A stretch of DNA of 64,000 nt, from the NCBI GenBank assembly GCA_017983515.1, contig JAGOBF010000001.1:221301-285300 (forward strand), given 5' to 3'. Source of the DNA: Promineifilum sp. (lineage in GTDB: Bacteria; Chloroflexota; Anaerolineae; Promineifilales; Promineifilaceae). Shown here piece after piece: positions 18,805 through 27,002 of the stretch. Positions within the stretch are counted from its first letter, which is position 1, and each line of letters begins with the position of its first letter. The position numbers and the translations under genes are program-made. The notes under the pieces were generated by a model. The model searched no databases and had not been told where the DNA came from. It worked only from the letters and a program-made list of their open reading frames with translations.

Positions 18805-20097
18805 TTAGCGCGTCGCCACCGTCGCGCCCTTCTTCACTTGTCCATTTGCCCCGGCCGCCACCTTCGCCTTGTACTCCGGCAGGAAATGGCGCAGCGACGA
18901 AAGCACGGGGTTCGCGGCGAACTCGCCCAAGGCGCACAGAACCCGGCCGGGCATGTTTCCGGCCACATCTTCCAGCAATTTGATGTCGGCCTCGGTGCCG
19001 CCGCCGTGGTAGACGCGCTCCAGAATCTTTTCCAGCCAATAAGTTCCCTCGCGGCAGGGCGTACACTTGCCGCATGACTCATGGCGGAAGAAGTGGGTCA
19101 TCTTCAGGTTGGCCCAGACCATGTCGGTCGTCTCGTCCATCACGATGAGTGAGGCCGATCCCATAACCGAATGGTAATCCGTCAGACCTTCGTAGCTGCA
19201 CGCTGCGTCGAGCGCATCCTCGGTGATGATGGGGCCGGAGCCGCCGCTGGGCAACATGGCTTTGAACGCCTTGCCGTCCTTCACCCCGCCGGCCAACTCC
19301 AGCAGTTGGCGATAAGTCGTGCCCAGAGGCACCTCATAGTTACCGGGGTTGGTGACGTGGCCGCTGAGGCAGACGATCTTCATGCCCGGGCTTTCGGGTG
19401 TGCCCATGCTCTTGAACCAGTCCGGGCCATTGACCAGAATGGCCGGCACGTTGGCCAGCGTCTCGGTGTTGTTGACGACGGTCGGCTTGCGATAGAGGCC
19501 CTCGACGGCCGGGAAGGGCGGCTTCGACCACGGCTGCCCCAGATTGCCGGCCAGGGACTCGATCAGTGCCGTCTCCTCGCCGCAGATGTAGGCTCCCGCG
19601 CCGTAGTGGGTGTAGAACTCGACCGAGAACTTGCTGCCCAGAATATTGTCGCCGATGATGCCCGCCCTTCGGCACTCGAGCAGCGCCTCTTCAAAGGCAT
19701 AGGCGGCATCCATGAACTCGCCGCGCAGGTAATTGAAGACCAGGTGGGAGTTGACGGCATAGGCGGCGATGAGCGCGCCTTCGATCACCTGATGCGGGTT
19801 GTGCTCGATCAGCTCCCGATCCTTGAATGTGCCCGTCTCCGACTCATCGGTGTTGATCAGCACGTAAGTATCCGTCGCATTCTTGGGGATGAAGCTCCAC
19901 TTCGCGCCGGTGGGGAAGCCCGCTCCCCCGCGCCCGCGCAAGTTCGCCGCCTTCATCAAGTCAATGACCTCGCCGGGCGTCATCGACAGGGCCTTCTTTA
20001 GCCCCTCATAGCCGCCGTGTTGGCGGTAGACATCCAGCTTGTGCAGATCGGGTATATCGCGATGTCGTAGCAATACGTAGGCCATATCTCTCACCAT
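18805..20097 (-). CDS. nuoF: NADH-quinone oxidoreductase subunit F
   Basis: A 430-residue subunit binding NADH, FMN and 4Fe-4S cluster N3. The FMN/NADH glycine-rich block GRGGAGFPTGAKW lies at 55-67, YICGEETALIESLAG in the middle, and cluster ligands C342, C345, C348 (SCGKCTPCREG) and C388. Two starts are plausible: ATG 20097, preceded by AAGGA 10 bases upstream, and ATG 20085 (MAYVLLRHRDI), preceded by GTGAG. A perfect 8-bp hairpin sits right upstream. It forms the NADH module with nuoE and nuoG. Confidence 0.96.
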   Translation of the reverse strand: MVRDMAYVLLRHRDIPDLHKLDVYRQHGGYEGLKKALSMTPGEVIDLMKAANLRGRGGAGFPTGAKWSFIPKNATDTYVLINTDESETGTFKDRELIEHNPHQVIEGALIAAYAVNSHLVFNYLRGEFMDAAYAFEEALLECRRAGIIGDNILGSKFSVEFYTHYGAGAYICGEETALIESLAGNLGQPWSKPPFPAVEGLYRKPTVVNNTETLANVPAILVNGPDWFKSMGTPESPGMKIVCLSGHVTNPGNYEVPLGTTYRQLLELAGGVKDGKAFKAMLPSGGSGPIITEDALDAACSYEGLTDYHSVMGSASLIVMDETTDMVWANLKMTHFFRHESCGKCTPCREGTYWLEKILERVYHGGGTEADIKLLEDVAGNMPGRVLCALGEFAANPVLSSLRHFLPEYKAKVAAGANGQVKKGATVATR

Positions 20098-20099
20098 AC

Positions 20100-20119
20100 C
20101 GCCGGTTCCTTAACCGGCG
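20100..20119 (-). promoter_or_regulatory. hairpin exposing a Shine-Dalgarno before nuoF
   Basis: On the minus strand CGCCGGTT, AAGG, AACCGGCG forms a perfect 8-bp stem with a 4-base loop. It ends 2 bases before the upstream ATG of nuoF. The loop is the only good Shine-Dalgarno for that ATG, so the stem may tune translation or force use of the downstream ATG at 20085. Confidence 0.4.
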
Positions 20120-20122
20120 ATC

Positions 20123-20656
20123 CTAATCCATACTTGTGTAGCCGATGATCCGCTCCACCACAGACGGCTCAGTATCTCCCGCGGCTGCCTTGGCCCGCAG
20201 ATCGGTCAGCAAGCCCTCGAACTTCGTCTCATCCAGGTTCTCGTAGAACTTCAGGTTACACTGGAGCATCGGCGCGCGGTCACAAGCCCCCAGGCACATG
20301 ACCGTCTTAAGCGTGAACAGGCCGTCGTTGGTCGTGCCCTCCACGGGAATGTCCAGCTTGCGCGAGGCCATCTCGACGAATTCATCCGCCCCCCGCAGGG
20401 CACAAGCCAGGTCGTTGCAGATCTCCAGCACATACTTGCCAGTCGGCTCTTCGTAGAACAGCGAGTAGAAACCGGCCAGCGACAGGATGTGGGTCGGGTC
20501 CAGATCAAGGATGTCGGCCACCTCGCGCATGGCCGCGTCGCTCATGTAGCCGTACTCGTTCTGGGCCAGATGCATCAAGTGCAGTACGGCCGATTTCTTC
20601 TGCGGAAAACGGGCCAACAAGGCGTCGATTTCGTCAGCATATTTGTCTCGTAACAC
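20123..20656 (-). CDS. nuoE: NADH-quinone oxidoreductase subunit E
   Basis: A 177-residue thioredoxin-fold subunit holding the 2Fe-2S cluster N1a. Ligands C80, C85 (EICNDLACAL) and C121, C125 (CLGACDRAP) match the C-x4-C and C-x3-C spacing. The N-terminal helical bundle (KKSAVLHLMHLAQNEYGYM) is typical. The start is GTG at 20656 with GGAG about 6 bases upstream. It ends 25 bases before nuoF. Confidence 0.96.
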   Translation of the reverse strand: MLRDKYADEIDALLARFPQKKSAVLHLMHLAQNEYGYMSDAAMREVADILDLDPTHILSLAGFYSLFYEEPTGKYVLEICNDLACALRGADEFVEMASRKLDIPVEGTTNDGLFTLKTVMCLGACDRAPMLQCNLKFYENLDETKFEGLLTDLRAKAAAGDTEPSVVERIIGYTSMD

Positions 20657-20717
20657 AATTTACTCCAGAGGATTAATCCGCAGCGTTAGCAGAGTGGGCC
20701 GATCAACGTCCTGAAAA

Positions 20718-20745
20718 TCCTCTTAATCTCCGAATCTGTGGGCGA
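20718..20745. repeat. phrase-like repeat upstream of nuoE
   Basis: It reads AATCCTCTTAATCTCCGAATCTGTGGGCG-like wording in the gap between nuoD and nuoE. It belongs to the same degenerate family as 11113-11140. Confidence 0.4.
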
Positions 20746-20752
20746 CACTCTC

Positions 20753-22015
20753 TTATCTATCGATCTCACCCAGCACGATGTCGATGGAGCCGATGACGGC
20801 CACCAGATCGGCTATGAAGCTGTTGTTAGACATCAGCGGCAATGCCGCCAGATTGATATAGGACGGCCCGCGAAAATGGACGCGAGCCGGTTTGCTCGTG
20901 CCGTTGCCCCGCAGATAACAGCCGATCTCGCCGCGCGGCGATTCGATTACCTGATAGACGTAGCCTTCCGGCGCGGTAAAGCCGGCCGTCCACAGCTTGA
21001 AGTGGTGGATGACCGCTTCCATGCTGCGGCCGAGGTCGGCCCGCGGCGGCGGCACGACCTTGTGGTCGTCGATATTAACCGGGCCGGGCTTCAGCCGATC
21101 GAGGCCCTGGCGGATGAGGCGCAGGCATTCGCGCATCTCGCGCATCCGGCAGCGGTAGCGAGCGTAGACATCGCCCTCTTGCTCCACCGGCACCTCGAAA
21201 TCGTAGGTCTCGTAGCCGCAATAAGGCATATCGCGGCGATTGTCCCAGTCGATGCCGGAGGCGCGCAAGATGGGGCCAGACAGCCCCCAGGCGATGGCCT
21301 GGTCGCCGGAGATGACGCCGACGCCCTTGGTGCGCTCCAGGAAGATGGGATTCTTGTCCAGCAGGGCTTCGTAGTCGGCGATCTTGGCCGGCATGAAGTC
21401 AAGCAGTTTGCGCACTGCCGGCTCGAATTCTTCGGGCACGTCGCGCCATAGACCGCCCGGCCGGAAATAGCTGACCATCATGCGCTGCCCGGCCACCATC
21501 TCGAAGATGTCGAGAATGTATTCGCGCTCGCGGAAGCAGTAGAGGAAGACCGACATGGCCGCCAGGTCGAGCGCCGACGTGCCCAGCCACACCAGATGGC
21601 TGGCCAGACGCGACAATTCGGCCAGGATGAGGCGAAGCGTCTCTGCGCGCGGGGTGATCTCGACGCCCAGCAACTTCTCAACGGCCATAATGTAGACCAT
21701 GTTGTTGGTCATGGGTGTCAGGTAGTCCATCCGGTCGGTCATGACCAGGGCCTTGGTAAAGGTCTTGGACTCCATGTTCTTTTCGATGCCGGTATGAAGA
21801 AAACCGATGTCGGGCGCCAGATTGACGACCGTTTCCCCGTCCAGCTCGACCAGCACGCGTAAGACGCCGTGGGTGCTGGGGTGCTGCGGCCCCATACTGA
21901 GCAGCATGTGCTCTTCGGCGTCGGCGATCTGCATCCCCGTGCCGACCTTGGCACGCAGCTCTTCGACGCTGAGTTCCTGTATGCTGTCGCTTGCTTGCGG
22001 AATCATAAATCCCAT
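20753..22015 (-). CDS. nuoD: NADH-quinone oxidoreductase subunit D
   Basis: A 420-residue quinone-binding subunit related to the large subunit of NiFe hydrogenases. Blocks include MGPQHPSTHGVLR near the start (quinone-site His), DIGFLHTGIEKNME, DRMDYLTPMTNN, and the C-terminal ESPRGEIGCYLRGNGTSKPARVHFRGPSY and GSIDIVLGEIDR. The ATG at 22015 has GGAG 7 bases upstream; a TTG four codons earlier overlaps that site. It is preceded by nuoC. Confidence 0.97.
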   Translation of the reverse strand: MGFMIPQASDSIQELSVEELRAKVGTGMQIADAEEHMLLSMGPQHPSTHGVLRVLVELDGETVVNLAPDIGFLHTGIEKNMESKTFTKALVMTDRMDYLTPMTNNMVYIMAVEKLLGVEITPRAETLRLILAELSRLASHLVWLGTSALDLAAMSVFLYCFREREYILDIFEMVAGQRMMVSYFRPGGLWRDVPEEFEPAVRKLLDFMPAKIADYEALLDKNPIFLERTKGVGVISGDQAIAWGLSGPILRASGIDWDNRRDMPYCGYETYDFEVPVEQEGDVYARYRCRMREMRECLRLIRQGLDRLKPGPVNIDDHKVVPPPRADLGRSMEAVIHHFKLWTAGFTAPEGYVYQVIESPRGEIGCYLRGNGTSKPARVHFRGPSYINLAALPLMSNNSFIADLVAVIGSIDIVLGEIDR

Positions 22016-22097
22016 ATCGAACTCCAAATCAGAAATTAGGAATCACGAATCAGGCCTGTCGCACAAGGTGCTTTCACTCCCAATTCGTAACGCTTAA

Positions 22098-22619
22098 TTA
22101 TTCTTTGGCATACGGCTTCTTGGCGTCGATCTCCTGCCAGTTGAAGGAGAACTGCACCTCTTCGTAGCCCAGCGGATAATCCTTGCGCAGCGGGTGGCCT
22201 TGCCAGTCTTCGGGCAAGAACAGCCGCCGCAGGCTGCCGTTGCCGGCAAAACGCACGCCCATCAAGTCCCACACCTCCATCTCCAGCCAGGTGGCGACGG
22301 GCCACACATCCGCCATGGTGGGCGGGCCCTCGTCGGGGTCTTCGACCGCGACGCGCAGCCGCAGCCGGTGCTTGTTGGGCATAGACAGGAGATGATAGCT
22401 GACGGCGAAGCGCGGGTAGTCGGGCAGATAGTCGTCGGCCACAATGTCGGACAGGAAGTTGTAGCGCAGATCCGGGTCGTCGCGCAGCAGCCGGCAGGCG
22501 TCGACGATCTTGTCCCGGCGGATGTAGATCGTGCGCTCGCCGCCAAAGTCGCCCGTGCTCTCCACGGCCTCGCCCAGCGCCGCCCGCAATTTGTCGGTTA
22601 CCATGTCGTCGCGTGTCAT
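22098..22619 (-). CDS. nuoC: NADH-quinone oxidoreductase subunit C
   Basis: A 173-residue peripheral-arm subunit. The signature near the C-terminus is EMEVWDLMGVRFAGNGSLRRLFLPEDWQGHPLRKDYPLGYEE, of which the LRRLFLPEDWQGHPLRKDYP stretch defines the family. CAGGAG stands 6 bases before the ATG at 22619. The frame upstream of that is phrase-like intergenic sequence. NuoC and NuoD are separate here, not fused. Confidence 0.95.
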   Translation of the reverse strand: MTRDDMVTDKLRAALGEAVESTGDFGGERTIYIRRDKIVDACRLLRDDPDLRYNFLSDIVADDYLPDYPRFAVSYHLLSMPNKHRLRLRVAVEDPDEGPPTMADVWPVATWLEMEVWDLMGVRFAGNGSLRRLFLPEDWQGHPLRKDYPLGYEEVQFSFNWQEIDAKKPYAKE

Positions 22620-22697
22620 ACGAAACTCCTGATCCAGCAGGAATTGCGAATTAGGAATGGAGAACCCGGATCGCAATTCCTCATGCCTGATTCTCTG

Positions 22698-23180
22698 CTA
22701 GGCCCAGTCCGTGATCTTGTCGTTGCGAATCTTCTCGTGCAGGGTCATGATGCCGTCGAGCAGCGCTTCGGGGCGCGGCGGGCAGCCGGCCACGTAGACA
22801 TCGACCGGCACGATCTCGTCCACACCCTGGACAATAGCATAATTATTGAAGACGCCGCCGCACGAGGCGCAATCGCCCATGGCGATGACCCACTTGGGGT
22901 AGGGCATCTGATCGTAGAGGCGGCGAATGACCGGGGCCATCTTGCGCGAGACGCGCCCGGCCACGATCATCAGATCCGACTGGCGCGGCGACGGCCGGTT
23001 CAGCTCCATGCCGAAGCGCGACGCATCATAGTGGGCAGCCTGGGTCGACATCATTTCGATGGCGCAGCAGGCCAGGCCGAACAGCAACGGCCACATGGCG
23101 TTGGTGCGGCCCCAATTGACCACGTCTTCCAGGCGATAGGTGACCACACCCAGATTGCCGAGTTTTTCTTCTACTCCCAT
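22698..23180 (-). CDS. nuoB: NADH-quinone oxidoreductase subunit B
   Basis: A 160-residue subunit carrying cluster N2, the last Fe-S centre before quinone. Ligands are C38, C39 ([10 protein letters not shown]), C104 (GDCASCGG) and C133 ([11 protein letters not shown]). The adjacent-cysteine pair is diagnostic. The ATG at 23180 lies inside the 3' end of nuoA (10-base overlap). The longer upstream frame is shadow sequence. Confidence 0.97.
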   Translation of the reverse strand: MGVEEKLGNLGVVTYRLEDVVNWGRTNAMWPLLFGLACCAIEMMSTQAAHYDASRFGMELNRPSPRQSDLMIVAGRVSRKMAPVIRRLYDQMPYPKWVIAMGDCASCGGVFNNYAIVQGVDEIVPVDVYVAGCPPRPEALLDGIMTLHEKIRNDKITDWA

Positions 23181-23536
23181 TCCAGGACTCCTTTCTTCCA
23201 GACCCACAGGTCGCCGACGATGAACATGACCATGAAAATGAGCATGGCCGCCAGCCCGAAGTAGCCGAGGTTGCGAAACGTGACCGCCCACGGCACGAGC
23301 AGGATGATGTCGACATCGAAGAGGATAAATAACACAGCGATGCGATAGAACTTGATCGGCAGGCGGCGCTGGGCCTCGCCGATGGGTGTCATGCCCGACT
23401 CATAAGGCGCCAGCGCGCGGTTGCCCAGCCGCTTCGGCCCCAGGTTCACCGACAGGATGGGCAGCAGCAGCGCAAAGAACAGGGCCACGCCGAGCAAAAC
23501 GGCGATGGGCAGGAAATCGATGAGTGTTTGTTCCAT
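23171..23536 (-). CDS. nuoA: NADH-quinone oxidoreductase subunit A
   Basis: A 121-residue membrane subunit with three helices. It shows [42 protein letters not shown], where PYESG and the FDVDI acidic helix are diagnostic. It is the first gene of the nuo operon. The chosen ATG at 23536 ([10 protein letters not shown]) has a weak ribosome site. Upstream lie a weak promoter candidate and a hairpin. Confidence 0.96.
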   Translation of the reverse strand: MEQTLIDFLPIAVLLGVALFFALLLPILSVNLGPKRLGNRALAPYESGMTPIGEAQRRLPIKFYRIAVLFILFDVDIILLVPWAVTFRNLGYFGLAAMLIFMVMFIVGDLWVWKKGVLEWE

Positions 23537-23596
23537 AAATCGCGCTCTGTGGTTCCGTGTAAGATTGCCAAACGTATGGCCGACCAACCTGATGAA

Positions 23597-23626
23597 ATCA
23601 TAATCTCACCCGGCCGGATGCGCCAA
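23597..23626 (-). promoter_or_regulatory. possible sigma70-type promoter of the nuo operon
   Basis: On the minus strand TTGGCG (23626-23621), an 18-base spacer and TATGAT (23602-23597) lie about 60 bases before the nuoA start. The -35 match is partial, so this is a candidate only. Confidence 0.35.
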
Positions 23627-23639
23627 TAAATACAATATT

Positions 23640-23664
23640 AAGGGAGAAGCAGGACTTCTCCCTT
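23640..23664. terminator. strong hairpin between nuoA and mazE
   Basis: Perfect 10-bp arms AAGGGAGAAG and CTTCTCCCTT enclose a 5-base loop. On the minus strand an AT-rich tract (TAATATTGTATTTATT) follows, as in an intrinsic terminator. It lies between the divergent nuo and mazE units, so it may insulate them or act as a leader attenuator. Confidence 0.45.
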
Positions 23665-23737
23665 GATGTGAATTCTATCACAAGTAGGGAGCAGACCAAA
23701 AAAGGCATTTTAATCGCGGTTCAACATTCGTGAGTAT

Positions 23738-23809
23738 TCAAGGGGTTTCCTTGACCTCGCCAACGCTCCTTGACAGCCAAAAACTCCTTGAATTATAATG
23801 TATCAAGGA
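23738..23809. promoter_or_regulatory. operator array before mazE-like gene
   Basis: The 7-mer TCCTTGA occurs in direct orientation at 23748, 23767 and 23785. It is inverted (TCAAGGA) at 23803, with a one-mismatch inverted copy at 23738. Spacings are 10, 19, 18 and 18 bases, so most sites fall on nearly the same helix face. The sites overlap the -35 and the transcription start, as expected for autoregulation by the antitoxin. Confidence 0.65.
23770..23798 (+). promoter_or_regulatory. consensus sigma70 promoter of mazE-vapC
   Basis: An exact TTGACA at 23770-23775, a 17-base spacer and an exact TATAAT at 23793-23798. The -35 hexamer is part of a TCCTTGA repeat. The ribosome site AGGAG (23806-23810) follows directly, so the leader is very short. 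Confidence 0.8.
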
Positions 23810-23818
23810 GAAAATGTT

Positions 23819-24073
23819 ATGGGAATACGAGCCACGATAACGGGCAAAAATCAGATCACCATTCCCGCGGCAATCGTCCGCGAACTGCAATTGGAGCCGG
23901 GAATGCAGTTGGAGTTTGAAATAGGGGAAGAGCGGTCAGTCACCATGCACCCGGTCTTGTCACGCGGGGAATTAGCTCGTCAGATTCAGGGTAAATGGAA
24001 ACATCTCTTTCCGCCAGACTCTGATCCGATCGGTGATCTCATTCGGCAGCGAATTGAAGAGGATTTTGATTAA
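23819..24073 (+). CDS. AbrB/MazE-type antitoxin
   Basis: An 84-residue protein with the swapped-hairpin DNA-binding fold of SpoVT/AbrB: ATITGKNQITIPAAIVRELQLEPGMQLEF. The acidic C-terminal half (IRQRIEEDFD at the end) would bind and neutralise the toxin. The ATG at 23819 lies 9 bases after GGAG; an in-frame ATG at 23798 overlaps the -10 box and is rejected. The PIN gene follows after 2 bases. By analogy with known pairs it represses its own promoter, which here carries a five-site repeat array. Confidence 0.88.
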   Translation: MGIRATITGKNQITIPAAIVRELQLEPGMQLEFEIGEERSVTMHPVLSRGELARQIQGKWKHLFPPDSDPIGDLIRQRIEEDFD

Positions 24074-24075
24074 AG

Positions 24076-24486
24076 ATGCTCACTCACCTTTTGGACACGT
24101 CAGCATGGGTGGCCCATATTAAAGATGAAGTGGGTGGAGATGAGATCACGGGCCTGTTCGATGATAGCGAAGCCCAAATCGGCATTTCGGCATTAAGTCT
24201 TGTCGAAATCCACGGGGTATTAAAAGTGATTGGCAGAGAGGCCGAATTGGTTAATATTGTCGAACAATATCGGTCTCTTTTCGCTCAAATTGTTCCGGTT
24301 GATGAGGCTGTAGCCTTTCGCGTGACTACGTTACAGCAAGACACATCACCGCGACTCCCCGGCGTCGACGCCATCATCGCCGCCACGGCCGCCTTGCAAG
24401 GCGCGATCCTCGTCCACCGCGACGCGCATTTTCTGGCGATTCCCGATGAGTGGGTGAAGCAGCAATATTTAGGTAGTGACGATTAA
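24076..24486 (+). CDS. PIN-domain toxin (VapC-like)
   Basis: A 136-residue PIN ribonuclease. Acidic site residues are visible in HLLDTSAWV (D7), SALSLVEIHGVL (Glu near 43), LPGVDAIIAATA (Asp near 99), and HRDAHF near the end. VapC-type toxins cleave tRNA or rRNA and are held inactive by the partner antitoxin. The partner here is MazE/AbrB-like, a common VapB class. Codons are more AT-rich than in the housekeeping genes nearby. Confidence 0.87.
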   Translation: MLTHLLDTSAWVAHIKDEVGGDEITGLFDDSEAQIGISALSLVEIHGVLKVIGREAELVNIVEQYRSLFAQIVPVDEAVAFRVTTLQQDTSPRLPGVDAIIAATAALQGAILVHRDAHFLAIPDEWVKQQYLGSDD

Positions 24487-24546
24487 TACCCTGGTCTTTC
24501 TGAGGAAACCCTAGCCCTACTCGCCAAACAATCCGATGCTGGCCTT

Positions 24547-25401
24547 CTACTTCTCTGGCTTGCGAATTGTGACCGGCTCATTAAAGCTACTCCACTGTGT
24601 TTCCCCGGTAATATACATGACACTGCCGCTTCCATCGCCAAGTTTAGTACGAACTGATTCACCAACGAGCCGCGGGGATGCGTAAAGATCTGCTATGATT
24701 GCACTGTAATCGGCGGATTGAAACGTCCATCCATCTCGGAGCCTATCTTGCACTTCCTGGTACCCATAGGCACTCCCGCTATCGAAACCGGCCTGGAAAA
24801 TCCACTGAGGAACATTATGAAAAACCATCCGCCAGGCACTTGTGCCGTTCAAATTAACTTCCGATAACTCGCAATAAGAGTCTTCTGGCGTGGGGCCACT
24901 TTTTACCCACGGCACATTCTTAAAATTGCCGTAAAATAGTGGGCCCTCCCCCATCAGACCGTCGGCCATGCTATTCCAATCGGGTCCGGTTGAGATACTT
25001 TCCCATGCGCCATCATTGTGACGAACGAAGGCATTTCCATTCAGTCGAACCCAGTCACTCTTATGGGATGTGTCGAAGTAAATGGTGATTGCAGAATCCG
25101 TATCCGCGACTTGACCATTTTTCAAGGTCACTGTGTCCACATGTTCACTATATAGTTCGCGAGGCGCTCCTTCTGAACGCTCTATATAGTTCCACTTGTG
25201 GACCACGTATGAAGTCATATCCTCAATGCTGTAGACAGCAGTTGTGATGGCTCCCTCCGGGCAATTGTGACTTACGCTTTCTCCGGTTGGAAGAGCGGTA
25301 GAACTCACCGCAGTTAAGTTTCCACCCGACGTGCATCCTAACAAGCCTAACATCAGCAAAAGCCATAGTGAACTGATGTGGTTTCTTTGATTCACGTTCA
25401 T
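24547..25401 (-). CDS. putative lipoprotein, LppX-like architecture
   Basis: A 284-residue protein with a short basic N-terminus, a hydrophobic stretch and a lipobox ending LGLLGC, so it is likely lipid-anchored outside the membrane. The mature part is rich in beta-type sequence (VHKWNYIERSEG, ITIYFDTSHKSDW, WRMVFHNVPQWIF) with no recognised motif. The ATG at 25401 touches GGGGAG with no spacing. A GTG at 25395, 7 bases after GGGGAG, is an equally good start. Composition is near 48% GC, unlike the flanking operons. Function unknown. Confidence 0.65.
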   Translation of the reverse strand: MNVNQRNHISSLWLLLMLGLLGCTSGGNLTAVSSTALPTGESVSHNCPEGAITTAVYSIEDMTSYVVHKWNYIERSEGAPRELYSEHVDTVTLKNGQVADTDSAITIYFDTSHKSDWVRLNGNAFVRHNDGAWESISTGPDWNSMADGLMGEGPLFYGNFKNVPWVKSGPTPEDSYCELSEVNLNGTSAWRMVFHNVPQWIFQAGFDSGSAYGYQEVQDRLRDGWTFQSADYSAIIADLYASPRLVGESVRTKLGDGSGSVMYITGETQWSSFNEPVTIRKPEK

Positions 25402-25493
25402 CTCCCCATATCGTGCCCCAATGTCACTACTGGCTAAGCCCAAAGCGTCACGTCGCTAGCGCATTTATGCCACCCCGTAATTTGATGCCCTTC

Positions 25494-26324
25494 TTAGGAA
25501 CGCCACCCATCCTGTAGCAATGTGTAGTCGCCAAAAAAGCTTTCGACGTATTGCTCGGATTCCTTTTGTCTCTGCTGCGCCTCGTCCGGCGTCTTGAACT
25601 GTTGCTCAAGCGTATGGAACCGCGGCAAATCGATGGTGCTCTCAAGTTCCTTGAGCGTTTTTTGGGCCTCGTTTGCAGCCCGTCGGTTGCGCGCAAGTTG
25701 TACCAAACCAACAATTCCCGCAATCCAAGCGGCAAACCCGATAAGTACCCCGAGTTCCACGCTAATCATAGCCAGCACAATCCCGAGCGCGAATAAACCA
25801 AGGGAGATTAGACAGCCCTTATTTTGCCTGATACCGTTGACGTCGGGCGCAGTTTGTTCGGCACGCAAGCGACTCGCGTTATCGGCATGATCCAGATAGT
25901 ATCGGAGGTCTGCCAGTTGATGCATGTGCCCTAAAAGCTGGTCAACCCGTTCCTTGCCATTTGCGTCCAGGGTAGCATACATGCGGCCGCTGTTGCTGCT
26001 GATCAGTTTAGTCGTGGCAGCGGCGTATTCCATGTCCGCCAGCTCAGGGAACATTTCGGGCGTGATGCCGGAAGCAGAGAGTTGATAGTCCAGAATGCGC
26101 ATCGCCCCCGCGGCCTGCAACGGCGACGTCTCTTCACCAGCCAACACACCTTCCGCGGTCTGCTTCAGATTGAATATGCCATTACGCAGCATACTGATGA
26201 ATTCGCGGAATAGCGCTTCGCTGACCTTCTCCATCTGCATCTGTTGCAGCTTGCCGGCGTTACCGGCATTGAGGGCCATATTGCCAAGCCCCAGACCAAT
26301 GGAAATTACGTCTCCCCAACTCAT
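25494..26324 (-). CDS. hypothetical membrane protein with coiled-coil-like ends
   Basis: A 276-residue protein I do not recognise. It begins MSWGDVISIGLGLGNMALNAG and has helical amphipathic stretches (residues about 25-150). Two transmembrane helices follow at about 172-213 (LISLGLFALGIVLAMISVELGVLIGFAAWIAGIVGL in outline). The C-terminal part is charged and helical, and ends FFGDYTLLQDGWRS. It lies 92 bases upstream of the lipoprotein gene on the same strand, and the two may be co-transcribed. Confidence 0.55.
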   Translation of the reverse strand: MSWGDVISIGLGLGNMALNAGNAGKLQQMQMEKVSEALFREFISMLRNGIFNLKQTAEGVLAGEETSPLQAAGAMRILDYQLSASGITPEMFPELADMEYAAATTKLISSNSGRMYATLDANGKERVDQLLGHMHQLADLRYYLDHADNASRLRAEQTAPDVNGIRQNKGCLISLGLFALGIVLAMISVELGVLIGFAAWIAGIVGLVQLARNRRAANEAQKTLKELESTIDLPRFHTLEQQFKTPDEAQQRQKESEQYVESFFGDYTLLQDGWRS

Positions 26325-26609
26325 CGGTAGCCTCCTTTAAAGCGACGAATCCATGGAAGGATCAATTGGAACTACTCGCAAAATACCAAAAAAAAAAGAA
26401 ATGACAAGTTGCCGCAAAAATTGGGCGGACCGTATTAGGAAGGCGCAGATTCAAAGCTCGTACTGACCCGGAAAGCGAGGGCTTTGACCCCATTTGAGCA
26501 ATGATCCCTCAGTCGACATCCCCGCCGACAAGCGAACCGACCTCGCCTCATGGTGGGTTTGAAATTAATGCAGCGAGTTGTTCCATACCGAAATAGACGA
26601 TCTTTTGTG

Positions 26610-26615
26610 TATAAT
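26610..26615 (+). promoter_or_regulatory. -10 box giving a leaderless start
   Basis: An exact TATAAT ends 6 bases before the ATG at 26622, so transcription would begin at or next to the start codon. No convincing -35 is seen. The remaining 280 bases of this gap (26325-26609) show no gene, only an A-run near 26390. Confidence 0.5.
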
Positions 26616-26621
26616 CAGATC

Positions 26622-27002
26622 ATGGTTATGCAAGTGGTCGTCAATTTACCCGAGGAGACCTATCGGCGTGCCAAGCGTCTGGCACAGCTAACACAGCGTG
26701 ACGTTCCTGATGTGTTGGCCGATACGTTGGACCTTTCGCTTCCTGCTCTGGGAGAGAGTAACGTCCTGGAACTTCAGCGCCTGACGGATGACCAAATTCT
26801 GGCATTGACTGAACTGCGCTTATCGGACGAGGACGACGAGCGGTTGAGCGAACTGCTCTACAGCCAGCAGGCAGATCAACTAGGTTTTGAAGAGCGACCT
26901 GAATTAGCTCGGTTAATGCAGCTTTACCAGGAGGGTTTGCTGCTGAAGGCCGAAGCTTTGGTCGAAGCCGTCCATCGGGGTCTGATTCCTCCCCTTTCTT
27001 GA
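26622..27002 (+). CDS. small RHH-like protein paired with HNH nuclease
   Basis: A 126-residue protein. The N-terminal MQVVVNLPEETYRRAKRLAQ looks like a ribbon-helix-helix start (short beta strand, then helix), followed by RDVPDVLADTLDLSLP. The remainder is Leu/Glu-rich helical sequence (LTDDQILALTELRLSDEDDERL). The ATGs at 26622 and 26628 are both possible; the -10 box placement suggests 26622. Its stop overlaps the HNH gene start by one base (TGATG), which implies matched expression. The family function is not known to me. An antitoxin-like or DNA-binding role is inference from the N-terminus and pairing. Confidence 0.6.
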   Translation: MVMQVVVNLPEETYRRAKRLAQLTQRDVPDVLADTLDLSLPALGESNVLELQRLTDDQILALTELRLSDEDDERLSELLYSQQADQLGFEERPELARLMQLYQEGLLLKAEALVEAVHRGLIPPLS

